Of a stretch of DNA of 64,000 nt, positions 1 to 9,432 are shown piece after piece. The DNA is from Caballeronia sp. SBC1 (GTDB lineage: Bacteria > Pseudomonadota > Gammaproteobacteria > Burkholderiales > Burkholderiaceae): contig NZ_CP049156.1 of the NCBI RefSeq assembly GCF_011493005.1, positions 1,798,001 through 1,862,000 on the forward strand, read 5' to 3'. Position numbers and translations under genes: made by a program. Position 1 is the stretch's first letter. Each line of letters starts with the position of its first letter. Below the pieces are notes generated by a model. The model was not told where the DNA came from, did no database searches, and saw nothing but the letters and a program-made list of their open reading frames with translations.

Positions 1-31
1 ACCAAACGACGAACCGAACGAGAGACACACC

Positions 32-1207
32 ATGAGCGTGATTGACCTGGATACGATTTTCCGCGGCTATCGTCGCGACAATGGCCGCGTCGGCGTGCGC
101 AACCACGTGATCATCCTGCCGGTCGACGACCTGTCGAACTCGGCGGCGCTGGCGGTCGAGAACAACATCAAGGGCACGATGGCGCTGCCCCATCCGTATG
201 GGCGCCTGCAGTTTGGTGCCGACCTCGACCTGCATTTCCGCACGCTGATTGGCGCCGGCAGCAATCCGAACGTCGCGGCGGTGGTCGTGATCGGTATTGA
301 GGAAGGCTGGACCAAGCGAGTGGTGGATGGCATTGCCAAGACGGGCAAGCCGGTGATGGGCTTCGGCATTGAACTGCATGGTGACCACGACACCGTCATG
401 CGGGCGTCGAAAGCGGCGAAGGAGATGGTGCAGTACGCAACCGCGCTTCATAGAGAGGAATGTCCGATCTCGGATCTGTGGGTGTCCACCAAGTGCGGCG
501 AGTCGGACACCACTTCCGGCTGCGGCTCGAACCCTACCGTGGGCAATGCTTTCGACAAGCTATACGGTCTCGGCACCACCCTCGTGTTCGGCGAGACCTC
601 CGAACTGACAGGCGGTGAGCAGATCGTGGCCGCGCGTTGCGCCAACGACGGCGTGCGCGAGCGCTTCCAGTTCATGTTCGACCGCTATCAGGACATGATC
701 AACCGCTGGAAAACGGACGATCTTTCCGAGTCGCAGCCGACCAAGGGCAACATTGCGGGCGGCCTGACGACCATCGAGGAAAAGGCGCTCGGCAATATCC
801 AGAAGATCGGCAAGAAGTGCATGGTGGACGGCGTGCTCGACAAAGCGGAGGAGCCAACACATCCGGGCCTCTGGTTCATGGACTCATCGTCGGCGGCAGC
901 AGAAATGGTGACGCTGTGCGCGGCGTCGGGCTTCGCGGTGCACTTCTTCCCGACGGGCCAAGGCAACGTGATCGGCAATCCGATCGTACCTGTCATCAAG
1001 ATCTGCGCGAACCCGCGTACAGTGCGTACGATGAGCGAGCATATCGACGTGGATGTGTCGGGTATTCTGCAGCGCGAGCAGAATCTCGACCAAAGCGGCG
1101 ACAAGCTGCTCGAATGCATGCTCGCTACCGTGAACGGCCGCTTCACGTCGGCGGAAGCGCTCGGGCATCGCGAGTTCGTACTGACCCGGTTGTTCGAAAG
1201 CGCCTGA
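32..1207 (+). CDS. suyB: (2R)-sulfolactate sulfo-lyase, large (beta) subunit, SuyB-like
   Basis: A 391-residue protein of the UxaA/GarD dehydratase superfamily, containing the large catalytic part without the small N-terminal SAF domain. That split is the arrangement of SuyAB, where SuyA is the small subunit. The conserved cysteine-rich stretch [18 protein letters not shown] lies near residues 154-171. SuyAB splits (R)-sulfolactate into pyruvate and sulfite in the cytosol. Homology alone cannot separate it from altronate or galactarate dehydratases. I choose SuyB because the next genes encode SlcC-like and ComC-like dehydrogenases and a SoeABC-like sulfite dehydrogenase, which is the full known sulfolactate route. 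The gene starts 31 bases from the window edge, so suyA is expected just upstream. A 153-base gap separates it from the transporter gene. Confidence 0.75.
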   Translation: MSVIDLDTIFRGYRRDNGRVGVRNHVIILPVDDLSNSAALAVENNIKGTMALPHPYGRLQFGADLDLHFRTLIGAGSNPNVAAVVVIGIEEGWTKRVVDGIAKTGKPVMGFGIELHGDHDTVMRASKAAKEMVQYATALHREECPISDLWVSTKCGESDTTSGCGSNPTVGNAFDKLYGLGTTLVFGETSELTGGEQIVAARCANDGVRERFQFMFDRYQDMINRWKTDDLSESQPTKGNIAGGLTTIEEKALGNIQKIGKKCMVDGVLDKAEEPTHPGLWFMDSSSAAAEMVTLCAASGFAVHFFPTGQGNVIGNPIVPVIKICANPRTVRTMSEHIDVDVSGILQREQNLDQSGDKLLECMLATVNGRFTSAEALGHREFVLTRLFESA

Positions 1208-1360
1208 GGATCAAGCGGCGGGGTCTGTGCGGGATCTGACCAGACAGTGAACCCCGGCGCGCGCCGGCACGGAGAAGGCACACGCCACCCGTGCCGGCAC
1301 ACCCATGCCGCAAAGGCGCCGGCTCGACATGTAGCGGCAGCGAGTGGAGGAGACACCATC

Positions 1361-2692
1361 TTGCGCGTGCTGAAACATCTATACGTGCAAGTCCTGATCG
1401 GACTTGCGGCCGGCGTCGTTGTCGGTTATTTCGCGCCTTCGTTCGGCGTGGAAATGAAGCCGCTCGGCGACACCTTCATCCGTCTCATCAAGATGCTGAT
1501 CACGCTCGTGATCTTCTGCACGGTCTCCGTCGGCATCGCGCGAATGGAAAGCCTCAAGCAGGTGGGCCGCGTCGGTTTCAAGACGTTGCTCTACTTCGAG
1601 GTGATGACCACCATTGCACTGGTGATCGGGCTGGTCGTGGCGAACGTGCTGCACCCCGGCGCGGGTCTGAACATTGATCCGGCCACGCTCGATCCCCATG
1701 CGATCTCTCACTATGTAGCGGACGCGCATGCGGCATCGTCGAGTTTCTTCGAATTGATCGTGCCCAACTCGGTAGTGGGTGCATTCGCGCGCGGTGATCT
1801 CCTGCAGGTGCTGTTGTTCTCGGTGCTCTTCGGCATTGCGCTCTCAATCATGTCGCAGCGCAGCCGGCTGCTGATGCGCGGGATCGAGCAATTCGGCGAA
1901 GCGCTCATGAGCATCGTCGGCATGATCATGCGGCTTGCACCGCTCGGCGCATTCGGCGCGATCGCATTCACGGTCGGCAAATACGGCATTTCGACCTTGC
2001 AGCAACTCGGGCTGCTTATCCTCTGCTTCTATGTCACCAGCATCCTGTTCATTGCCATCGTGCTGGGTGCCGCCGCGCAGTGGGCAGGCGTCGGGCTGTG
2101 GCCGTTGCTCAAGTATTTCCGCGAGGAACTACTGATCGTGCTCGGCACGTCCACCACGGAATCCGTGTTGCCGCGTCTGATGGAAAAGCTCGAACGCATG
2201 GGCTGCCCGAAGGCCATTGTCGGGCTCGTGCTGCCGACGGGGTATTCATTCAACCTCGACGGCGCGGCGATTTATCTCACGATGACATCGCTCTTCATCG
2301 CTCAGGCGACGAACACGCACCTCACGCTGATGCAGCAAATCGGCTTGCTGGCAATCCTTATGCTGACGTCCAAAGGCGGTGCGGGCGTAGCGGGTGCGGC
2401 GCTGGTTGCGCTGACAGCAACGCTTTCCACGCACAACATCATTCCGGTAGCGGGCATCACGCTGATACTGGGCGTCGACCGGGTGCTCAACGAAGTTCGC
2501 GCAATCACCAACATGATCGGCAATGTGGTGGCAGCGCTCGTGGTGGCACGCTGGGAGGGCGCGTTCGATGCACGTGCTGCGTGCGAGTTTCTTGCCGCGC
2601 CAAGCGAACGTCAGGCAGATCCCGTTGGGCCGAGCCAGGAAGAAATACGTCTTCCCGCGTCGGCTCAATTGATGGAAAAGGCGGCCGAATGA
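1361..2692 (+). CDS. DAACS-family (DctA/GltP-like) carboxylate:cation symporter, candidate sulfolactate importer
   Basis: A 443-residue polytopic inner-membrane protein of the dicarboxylate/amino acid:cation symporter family. The conserved TM7-HP2 region is visible: GTSTTESVLPRLMEKLERMG and then the NLDGAAIYLT motif. DctA homologues carry C4-dicarboxylates with protons or sodium. Here it lies between suyB and slcC, and slcC starts inside its stop codon (ATGA). This makes sulfolactate, a C3 sulfonate-carboxylate dianion resembling malate, the likely substrate (inference). I place the start at the TTG at 1361, because GGAGG at 1346-1350 is well spaced from it and the predicted N-terminus then matches DctA. 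The reading frame stays open back to an ATG at 1247, but that would add a non-homologous arginine-rich leader. Confidence 0.8.
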   Translation: MRVLKHLYVQVLIGLAAGVVVGYFAPSFGVEMKPLGDTFIRLIKMLITLVIFCTVSVGIARMESLKQVGRVGFKTLLYFEVMTTIALVIGLVVANVLHPGAGLNIDPATLDPHAISHYVADAHAASSSFFELIVPNSVVGAFARGDLLQVLLFSVLFGIALSIMSQRSRLLMRGIEQFGEALMSIVGMIMRLAPLGAFGAIAFTVGKYGISTLQQLGLLILCFYVTSILFIAIVLGAAAQWAGVGLWPLLKYFREELLIVLGTSTTESVLPRLMEKLERMGCPKAIVGLVLPTGYSFNLDGAAIYLTMTSLFIAQATNTHLTLMQQIGLLAILMLTSKGGAGVAGAALVALTATLSTHNIIPVAGITLILGVDRVLNEVRAITNMIGNVVAALVVARWEGAFDARAACEFLAAPSERQADPVGPSQEEIRLPASAQLMEKAAE

Positions 2693-3618
2693 AGAAGATC
2701 GTCATCAGTGAGTTCATGGACGAAGCAGCAGTCGATACATTAAGACAGCGCTTCCAGGTCCGCTACGATGCCACGCTCGTCGATCATCCCGAGCGCCTTG
2801 CCGCCGATCTTGCAGATGCGCACGCGTTGATCGTGAGGAACCGCACGCAGGTTTCGGCGGAGCTGCTGCAAATAGCGGCGCATCTGAGCGTCGTGGGCCG
2901 GCTCGGCGTTGGGCTCGACAACATCGACATGTCCGCATGCGCCGCGCGCAACGTGGCCGTCTTCCCCGCGACGGGCGCTAACGCGCAAGCAGTCGCGGAG
3001 TACGTGATTGCTGCCACGCTCATGCTATTGCGCGGCGTGTACCTGCGCAGCGCTGATGTCGCCGCGGGCGAGTGGCCGCGTCAGGTGCTATCCAATGGTC
3101 GCGAGGCGGCAGGAAGCGTGTTGGCGGTGATCGGCTTTGGTGGTATCGGCCAGCTTGTGGCGCGGCTTGCGCGGGGCCTTGGCATAACGGTGGTCGGCTA
3201 TGATCCGCAGCAGCCCGCGGACGCGCCATGCTGGCACGAAACCGGCGCGCGCTGCATGGCGCTTGATGAAGCACTCGCCGCCGCCGATGCCGTCACGCTG
3301 CATGTCCCGCTGACCGATGCCACGCGCAACCTGCTCGACACCACGCGCATCGGCCTGCTGAAACCCGGCGCGATCGTGATCAATACGGCGCGGGGCGGTA
3401 CCATCGATGAAAGCGCACTCGCTGCTGCACTGCAAGAGAAACGGCTCGCCGGCGCCGCGCTCGATGTCTTCGCCGATGAACCCCTGCGCGCCGGTTCGCC
3501 TCTTGCGGCCGCGCCGAACCTGATCCTCACGCCGCATATTGCGGGGCTGACGGTGCAATCGAACGAACGCGTGAGTTCGCTCGTAGCGGCACGGGTCGCG
3601 GCTGCGCTTACAGAGTGA
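2689..3618 (+). CDS. slcC: (S)-sulfolactate dehydrogenase, SlcC-like 2-hydroxyacid dehydrogenase
   Basis: A 309-residue NAD-dependent D-2-hydroxyacid dehydrogenase of the SerA type. The Rossmann motif GFGGIG is at residues 149-154. The catalytic Arg (NTARGG, R235), Glu (E264) and His (TPHIAG, H283) are all present. In SlcC this enzyme oxidises (S)-sulfolactate to 3-sulfopyruvate. The next gene, comC-like, would reduce sulfopyruvate to the (R)-isomer that SuyAB cleaves. The ATG overlaps the transporter stop by four bases, so the two are probably translationally coupled. By sequence alone it could be a phosphoglycerate or hydroxypyruvate dehydrogenase. The assignment rests on the neighbours. 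Confidence 0.72.
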   Translation: MKKIVISEFMDEAAVDTLRQRFQVRYDATLVDHPERLAADLADAHALIVRNRTQVSAELLQIAAHLSVVGRLGVGLDNIDMSACAARNVAVFPATGANAQAVAEYVIAATLMLLRGVYLRSADVAAGEWPRQVLSNGREAAGSVLAVIGFGGIGQLVARLARGLGITVVGYDPQQPADAPCWHETGARCMALDEALAAADAVTLHVPLTDATRNLLDTTRIGLLKPGAIVINTARGGTIDESALAAALQEKRLAGAALDVFADEPLRAGSPLAAAPNLILTPHIAGLTVQSNERVSSLVAARVAAALTE

Positions 3619-3645
3619 ATATCCACAATCTCAAAGGAATGATCG

Positions 3646-4641
3646 ATGGCCCGACTGCTTCCCGAGGCGCTCACCGCGCTTGCTGTTGACTCGCTGCTTG
3701 CCGCCGGCGCGCTGCCCGCGACCGCGCAATCGACAGCCCGTGCGCTTGTTTATGCTGACCAGCGCGGGTTGTCGTCGCATGGCGTATCGCGTCTGCCGAT
3801 GTATTGTGCGCAACTCAGGAACGGCCGCGTTGATCCTTTGGCGCGACCGGGCATCGTTTCGGATCGCGGCGCGGCCGTGCTGGTCGACGGCGCGGATGGG
3901 CTCGCCTATCCCGCCTGCGATCTCGCGATCAGCGCGTTGATTGAACGCGCGCGGCAGTTCGGCAGTGCGGTGGCGGGCGTCAGGCGCAGCCATCATTTCG
4001 GCGTCGGCGCGGCGCATTTGCAGGCGCTCGGCGCGGCGGGCATGGTCGGTCTCGCGTTCAGCAACTCGCCGGCGGCCATGCCCGCGTGGGGCGGCCGGCG
4101 CGCGCTCTTCGGCACCAACCCCATTGCCGCCGTCTTCCCGCGCCGTCAAGGGGAACCGCTGGTGATCGACCTCGCGCTCTCGCAGATTGCGCGCGGCAAG
4201 ATTGCCATTGCCGCCCGTGACGGCAAGCCGATTCCTGAAGGCTGGGCGACCACCCGCGACGGCCACCCGACGACCGATGCCCGGGCTGCCCTCGATGGCA
4301 TGATGCTGCCGTTCGGCGGGGCGAAGGGCGCGATGCTGGCGCTGGTTGTCGAGTTGCTGGCGGCGGCGCTGACCGGCGCGAACTTCGGTTACGAAGCCGG
4401 TTCGTTCCTGACGGAGGAGGGCGAGCGTTCGCGTATTGGTCATTTATTCTGGGCGATCGATCCGGGCGCGCTGGCCGGTGACGACACCTATCTCTCGCGC
4501 GTGGAAACGCTGATTGAAATGATGCTCATGGACGACGATGTCCGGCTTCCCGGCTACCGGAGAGAACGTCTTGCCGAAGCGTCGGAGCAGGAAGGCGTTG
4601 ATGTTCCCGACGCACTGGTCGCGCAACTGAAGGCAAATTGA
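3646..4641 (+). CDS. comC: (R)-sulfolactate dehydrogenase, ComC-like (Ldh/malate dehydrogenase family)
   Basis: A 331-residue member of the non-Rossmann Ldh2/MDG2 NAD(P)-dependent oxidoreductase family. The family signatures RGLSSHGVSRLPMY (residues 40-53) and RSHHFGVGAAH (114-124) are visible, and the latter carries the substrate and cofactor histidines. ComC from coenzyme M biosynthesis and sulfolactate degradation interconverts sulfopyruvate and (R)-sulfolactate. Paired with the slcC-like gene 27 bases upstream, it would invert the stereochemistry of (S)-sulfolactate so that SuyAB can act. L-malate, ureidoglycolate or other 2-hydroxyacids are alternative substrates in this family. The gene pair next to suyB makes sulfolactate the best reading. 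Confidence 0.72.
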   Translation: MARLLPEALTALAVDSLLAAGALPATAQSTARALVYADQRGLSSHGVSRLPMYCAQLRNGRVDPLARPGIVSDRGAAVLVDGADGLAYPACDLAISALIERARQFGSAVAGVRRSHHFGVGAAHLQALGAAGMVGLAFSNSPAAMPAWGGRRALFGTNPIAAVFPRRQGEPLVIDLALSQIARGKIAIAARDGKPIPEGWATTRDGHPTTDARAALDGMMLPFGGAKGAMLALVVELLAAALTGANFGYEAGSFLTEEGERSRIGHLFWAIDPGALAGDDTYLSRVETLIEMMLMDDDVRLPGYRRERLAEASEQEGVDVPDALVAQLKAN

Positions 4642-4768
4642 AACCATCAGCGTAGCGGATAGTTCCTCTCACAAATGGCGATTTCCCTTTAGAACCGGCG
4701 GCGATTAGGATGGTCAGGATTGGATCGGTAGCGCCTGGACATACCAGAAGCAGCGAGGGAGACCCAGC

Positions 4769-7699
4769 ATGGAACATCACGCACGCACGCAGGACGAGCG
4801 GCTCGAGATCAAGACGACCACTTGCTACATGTGCGCTTGTCGCTGTGGCATTCGCGTGCATTTACGCGAAGGCGAAGTGCGTTATATCGATGGCAACCCG
4901 GAACACCCGCTCAACCAGGGCGTGATCTGCGCGAAGGGGGCGTCGGGCATCATGAAGCAGTATTCGCCCGCCCGGCTCACGCAGCCATTGATGCGCCGAG
5001 CGGACGCCGAGCGTGGCAGCGCGCAGTTCGAACCGGTCTCGTGGGAAGTCGCCTTCGATATCCTCGAAAAACGCCTTGCCGGAATCCGCGCCACCGACCC
5101 AAAGAAGTTCGCGCTCTTTACCGGCCGCGATCAGATGCAGGCGCTCACAGGCCTCTTCGCCAAACAGTTCGGTACGCCTAACTATGCGGCTCACGGCGGT
5201 TTTTGTTCGGCGAACATGGCGGCCGGCATGATCTACACGATCGGCGGCTCGTTCTGGGAATTCGGCGGTCCCGATCTCGACAGCGCCAAGCTGTTCTTCA
5301 TGATCGGGACGGCGGAGGATCATCATTCCAATCCGCTGAAGATCGCCATCTCGAAGTTCAAGCGCGGAGGCGGACGCTTTATCGCGATCAATCCCATACG
5401 CACCGGTTACGCCGCCATTGCCGACGAATGGGTACCGATCAAGCCCGGCACCGACGGCGCGCTGTTCATGGCGTTTCTCCACGAGCTAATTGCTGCCGAC
5501 GCCTGGGACCACGAGTTCGTGCAGCGCTATACGAACGCAGCCGACCTCGTTGACCTCAACGAAGAGAGCGAGAACTTCGGCCTGTTCGTGAGCGACCCGG
5601 ATACACCCGCGGGCAATCCGCTATTTCCGCAAAATCATGCATGGTGGGATACCGAAGCGGCGCGCGCCGTGCCACATCATTCACCGGGGGTGACACCCGC
5701 GCTCGACGGCCGCTATACGCTCGGGGACGGCACGCCCGTTGCGCCGTCGTTCACGCTGCTGCGTGAGCGCGTGGCGGATTGCACGCCCGAGTGGGCGGCT
5801 GATATTACGGGCATTCCCGCCGCCACCATCCGCCGTCTCGCGCAGGAGATGATCCAGACGAGCCGCGATCACCGGATCACACTGCCCATTCGCTGGACCG
5901 ACGCGTGGGGCGAGACGCACGAAACCGTCACCGGCAACCCCGTCGCGTTTCATGCCATGCGCGGGCTCGCTGCGCACTCCAACGGCTTCCAGTCGATCCG
6001 TGCGCTCGCGGTGCTGATGTCGCTGCTGGGCACTATCGACCGGCCCGGCGGCTTTCGACATAAATCGCCGTTTCCGCGTGCCGTGCCGCCATCGGCGAAA
6101 CCGCCGAACAGCCCCGACGCCGTCAAGCCGAACACGCCGCTCGCGACCGGACCGCTGGGCTGGCCCGCGGCGCCGGAAGATCTTTTCATCGATGAAAACG
6201 GCGGCCCCGTTCGCATTGATAAAGCGTTCTCGTGGGAGTACCCGCTTGCCGTGCATGGTGTGATGCATAGCGTGATCACCAACGCGTGGCGAGGGGATCC
6301 GTACCCAATCGATACGTTGATGATTTTCATGGCCAACATGGCCTGGAACTCGTCGATGAATACGACGAAGGTGCGCGAGATGCTCGTCGACAAACACGCG
6401 AACGGTGACTACAAGATTCCGTTTCTCGTGGTGTGCGACGCGTTCCAGTCGGAGATGACGGCGTTCGCCGACCTCATCCTGCCGGACACGACTTACCTTG
6501 AGCGCCACGACGCGATGTCGATGCTCGATCGCCCGATCTCCGAGTTCGATGGTCCTGCCGATTCCGTGCGCGTACCGGTTGTGCCGCCTTCGGGCGAATG
6601 CAAGCCGTTCCAGGAAGTGTTGATCGAACTGGCGTCGCGGCTGAAGTTTCCGGCCTTTACAACGGCGGAAGGCACGAGGCGCTATCGTGACTATCCTGAC
6701 TTTGTCGTCAATTTCACGACTACACCTGATTCTGGAGTGGGTTTCCTGATTGGATGGCGTGGCAAAGACGGCGATAAGGCGCTGGTCGGCGAGCCGAATC
6801 CGAAGCAGTGGGAGCAGTACGCGAAGAACAACTGCGTGTTCCATTATGTGATGCCGGAAGACTTGCAGTACATGCGCAACTGCAATGGGCCGTATCTGGA
6901 CTGGGCGGTGAAAAACGGTTTTCGCAAGTTCCGCGAACCCATCGTCATCCAGCTTTATTCCGATGTCATGCAGAAGTTTCGTCTCGCGGCGCAAGGGCGA
7001 ACGAAAGGGCGGCAGCCTCCCGATCACTTGCGCGAGCGCGTCGAAAAATACTTCGATCCGCTGCCGTTCTGGTACGCGCCGCTTGAGAGCAATTCGACCG
7101 ACCTTGAGCGTTTCCCGCTCGCCGCTGTGACGCAACGGCCGATGGCGATGTATCACTCATGGGACTCGCAGAATGCGTGGCTGCGTCAGATCCATGGCGA
7201 GAATTATCTCTACATGAATCCGTTGATGGCGGCTGAGAAAGGCATTGCGGACGGCGGCTGGATTTATGTTGAGTCGCAATGGGGCCGCGTGCGCTGCATG
7301 GCTCGCTTCAGTGAAACGGTTGAGCCGGGGACGGTGTGGACCTGGAATGCGATCGGGAAGGCGTCGGGTGCATGGAGCCTCGGCCCGGACGCAAACGAAT
7401 CGCAACGTGGTTTCCTGCTCAATCACCTGATCACTGACGAATTGCCCGGCACGGATGAAGCGGACCAAGCCGCCGGACGTGTCTCGAACTCGGACCCGGT
7501 GACAGGGCAGGCTGCGTGGTATGACGTGCGCGTGCGGATCTATCCGGCTGAGGCCGACGCGCAGCACACGCTGCCGCAGTTCGACGCCATGCGTGCGCTG
7601 CCGGGTTCAAACGGTGTGATATCGCGGATCGTGCAGACCTACTTCGCAGGGCAAGGCGAATTTGCGGCACGGCTGCGCGGCGCAGTAGGGCGCAAGTAG
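4769..7699 (+). CDS. soeA: Molybdopterin oxidoreductase, SoeA-like sulfite dehydrogenase catalytic subunit
   Basis: A 976-residue molybdopterin guanine dinucleotide enzyme of the DMSO reductase family. The N-terminal [4Fe-4S] motif uses C19, C22, C26 and C54 (CYMCACRC, then VICAKG). A cysteine in the stretch GGFCSANMAA (C146) is at the expected molybdenum-ligand position, as in PhsA, PsrA and SoeA. The MGD-binding C-terminal domain is complete. No twin-arginine signal is present, which fits the cytoplasmic SoeABC type. soeB and soeC follow at 27 and 11 bases. In sulfonate degraders this enzyme oxidises sulfite to sulfate and feeds electrons to quinone. Other related reactions (thiosulfate, polysulfide or formate) cannot be excluded by sequence alone. 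A separate promoter may lie in the 127-base gap before it. Confidence 0.72.
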   Translation: MEHHARTQDERLEIKTTTCYMCACRCGIRVHLREGEVRYIDGNPEHPLNQGVICAKGASGIMKQYSPARLTQPLMRRADAERGSAQFEPVSWEVAFDILEKRLAGIRATDPKKFALFTGRDQMQALTGLFAKQFGTPNYAAHGGFCSANMAAGMIYTIGGSFWEFGGPDLDSAKLFFMIGTAEDHHSNPLKIAISKFKRGGGRFIAINPIRTGYAAIADEWVPIKPGTDGALFMAFLHELIAADAWDHEFVQRYTNAADLVDLNEESENFGLFVSDPDTPAGNPLFPQNHAWWDTEAARAVPHHSPGVTPALDGRYTLGDGTPVAPSFTLLRERVADCTPEWAADITGIPAATIRRLAQEMIQTSRDHRITLPIRWTDAWGETHETVTGNPVAFHAMRGLAAHSNGFQSIRALAVLMSLLGTIDRPGGFRHKSPFPRAVPPSAKPPNSPDAVKPNTPLATGPLGWPAAPEDLFIDENGGPVRIDKAFSWEYPLAVHGVMHSVITNAWRGDPYPIDTLMIFMANMAWNSSMNTTKVREMLVDKHANGDYKIPFLVVCDAFQSEMTAFADLILPDTTYLERHDAMSMLDRPISEFDGPADSVRVPVVPPSGECKPFQEVLIELASRLKFPAFTTAEGTRRYRDYPDFVVNFTTTPDSGVGFLIGWRGKDGDKALVGEPNPKQWEQYAKNNCVFHYVMPEDLQYMRNCNGPYLDWAVKNGFRKFREPIVIQLYSDVMQKFRLAAQGRTKGRQPPDHLRERVEKYFDPLPFWYAPLESNSTDLERFPLAAVTQRPMAMYHSWDSQNAWLRQIHGENYLYMNPLMAAEKGIADGGWIYVESQWGRVRCMARFSETVEPGTVWTWNAIGKASGAWSLGPDANESQRGFLLNHLITDELPGTDEADQAAGRVSNSDPVTGQAAWYDVRVRIYPAEADAQHTLPQFDAMRALPGSNGVISRIVQTYFAGQGEFAARLRGAVGRK

Positions 7700-7726
7700 C
7701 GACTACAAGAAGCAAGGGGGTATGCA

Positions 7727-8470
7727 ATGACTCAGATGGCGCTGGTGATCGACCTGAACGTTTGCGTGGGATGCCACGCTTGCGTGACGAGTTGCAAGGA
7801 GTGGAATACTTCGGGCGAGTCGGGCAGTCTTGCCGACCTGAATCCCTACGACGCTGATCCGTCCGGCACGTTCTTCAATCGTGTCCAGAGCTTCGAGGCG
7901 GGCAGTTATCCGAACGCCGAGACCATCCATTTTCCCAAGTCATGCCTGCACTGCGAGGACCCGCCGTGCGTGCCGGTGTGTCCAACCGGTGCGAGCTATA
8001 AGCGCAAGGAAGACGGGCTCGTGCTGGTGGACTTCGATAAATGCATCGGCTGCAAGTACTGCGCGTGGGCGTGTCCGTACGGTGCACGCGAACTCGACGA
8101 AGAGCGCAAGGAGATGACGAAGTGCACCTTGTGCGTGGATCGTATCCATGACGAAAACCTCTCTGAGCGAGATCGACAACCTGCGTGCGTGCTCGCGTGT
8201 CCGACCTCTGCAAGATTGTTCGGGGACATTCACGATCCCGAATCCGTGGTGTCGAAGGCGATCAAGGAACGCGGCGGTTATCAGTTGATGCCTGAATGGG
8301 ACACGAAGCCCGCGAACCACTATTTGCCGCGTAAGACGACGTCGGCTTCGGGCTGCGGGGAAGGCGCGTGCTCATGCAAGACGGCTTCCGCTGAGTCCAT
8401 GCCGCAAACGGTGGACGCGCAACTTGAGCGTGGGCAATTGCATCTTGCGTCGATCGCGACGCGCATCTAA
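7727..8470 (+). CDS. soeB: 4Fe-4S electron-transfer subunit, SoeB-like (DmsB family)
   Basis: A 247-residue ferredoxin-like subunit with four cysteine clusters: CVGCHACVTSC near the N-terminus, CEDPPCVPVCP, CIGCKYCAWACP and CTLCVDRI together with CVLACP. This is the pattern for four [4Fe-4S] centres that carry electrons between the molybdenum subunit and the membrane anchor in DmsB, PsrB and SoeB. It has no signal peptide, which agrees with a cytoplasmic-side complex. An extra cysteine-containing tail (GEGACSC) lies beyond the ferredoxin fold. The RBS AAGGGGG lies just upstream of the ATG. It is encoded directly between the catalytic and anchor subunits. Confidence 0.82.
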   Translation: MTQMALVIDLNVCVGCHACVTSCKEWNTSGESGSLADLNPYDADPSGTFFNRVQSFEAGSYPNAETIHFPKSCLHCEDPPCVPVCPTGASYKRKEDGLVLVDFDKCIGCKYCAWACPYGARELDEERKEMTKCTLCVDRIHDENLSERDRQPACVLACPTSARLFGDIHDPESVVSKAIKERGGYQLMPEWDTKPANHYLPRKTTSASGCGEGACSCKTASAESMPQTVDAQLERGQLHLASIATRI

Positions 8471-8481
8471 AGGACTCCGCA

Positions 8482-9432
8482 ATGAACCCCGCTTTCTCAG
8501 TTGTCTTTCTCACCACGCTAAGCGGCGCGGCGCAGGGCCTGCTGATCGCGCTTGTCGGCGTGGAGGCAGCCGCGCATCTCGGTCTTCTCGCAGCGCCGTC
8601 AACGGCGTTCTATGTCACGGGTGCGGCGTTGTCGGTGGTGCTTGGCGGACTCGGTCTCATCGCATCGTTCTTCCATCTCGGGCATCCTGAACGCGCGTGG
8701 CGGGCGGTCGCCATGTGGCGAACCTCGTGGTTGTCGCGTGAATGCCTCTGTCTGCCGGCGTTTCTCGCATGCGCGTTTTTCTACGGCGTCGCGCACTGGT
8801 TCGGCTCGCCGTGGTCGCTCGCAATAGGGGCGCTTGGTGTGCTCGCGAGCGCCGCGCTGTTCGTTTGCTCGGCCATGATCTATGCATGCTTGCGCTTCCT
8901 GCAGGAGTGGGCCACGCCGCTCACGCTGGCCAACTTCGTCCTGCTTGGCTGTGCGTCCGGGTTCACGCTGGTCACCGCTTTAAGCGCATGGTTCGCGCCC
9001 GCACTCACAGTGGGTCTTGCCGCCTGCGCGTGCGTGCTGACGCTTGCGGGTTGCGCGAGCCGGTCGGCATCGCTCGTGCGCAATGCACGACTGCGGCCCA
9101 AGTCCACCGTGCAGAGCGCGACGGGGATCAAGAACGCCAAGGTCGTGCAGGTATCGCGCGGCTTCACTGCCGGCGCATTCAATCTGCGCGAGTTCTTTCA
9201 CGGTAAATCGGCGGGCACGCTGCGCGGGATCAAGTGGGGATTTCTTGCGACGGCGTTCGTTGCTCCCATTGTGCTGATGGCATTGGGCGCAGGCGTGCAT
9301 TCGGTCGGCATCTCGGTCGCGCTGTTGGCCGCGGCGTGTCTCGTGCAGTACGCAGGCCTGGTGGCGGAACGATGGTTCTTCTTCGCCGAGGCGAAGCATC
9401 CGCAGAACCTGTATTACGCGCGAGTGGGATGA
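8482..9432 (+). CDS. soeC: DmsC-type membrane anchor, SoeC-like quinone-reactive subunit
   Basis: A 316-residue polytopic membrane protein of the DmsC family with about eight hydrophobic segments. The conserved DmsC stretches FHLGHPERAWRA and WRTSWLSRE fall near residues 62-87. It would anchor the SoeAB-like subunits on the cytoplasmic face and pass electrons to or from the quinone pool. The ATG is 11 bases after soeB, with AAGGA as RBS. It is the last gene of the putative sulfolactate and sulfite operon, and about 790 bases without a recognisable gene follow. Confidence 0.82.
   Translation: MNPAFSVVFLTTLSGAAQGLLIALVGVEAAAHLGLLAAPSTAFYVTGAALSVVLGGLGLIASFFHLGHPERAWRAVAMWRTSWLSRECLCLPAFLACAFFYGVAHWFGSPWSLAIGALGVLASAALFVCSAMIYACLRFLQEWATPLTLANFVLLGCASGFTLVTALSAWFAPALTVGLAACACVLTLAGCASRSASLVRNARLRPKSTVQSATGIKNAKVVQVSRGFTAGAFNLREFFHGKSAGTLRGIKWGFLATAFVAPIVLMALGAGVHSVGISVALLAAACLVQYAGLVAERWFFFAEAKHPQNLYYARVG

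Noticed and set aside
32..1207. Reading the first gene as altronate or galactarate dehydratase
   Set aside because: The superfamily allows it, but no uronate or aldarate genes are adjacent, while the rest of the sulfolactate pathway is.
5681..7156. A long open frame (491 codons) on the minus strand opposite the soeA-like gene
   Set aside because: Its arginine- and histidine-rich sequence is the mirror of the well-conserved molybdoenzyme on the plus strand. It has no family resemblance and no RBS.
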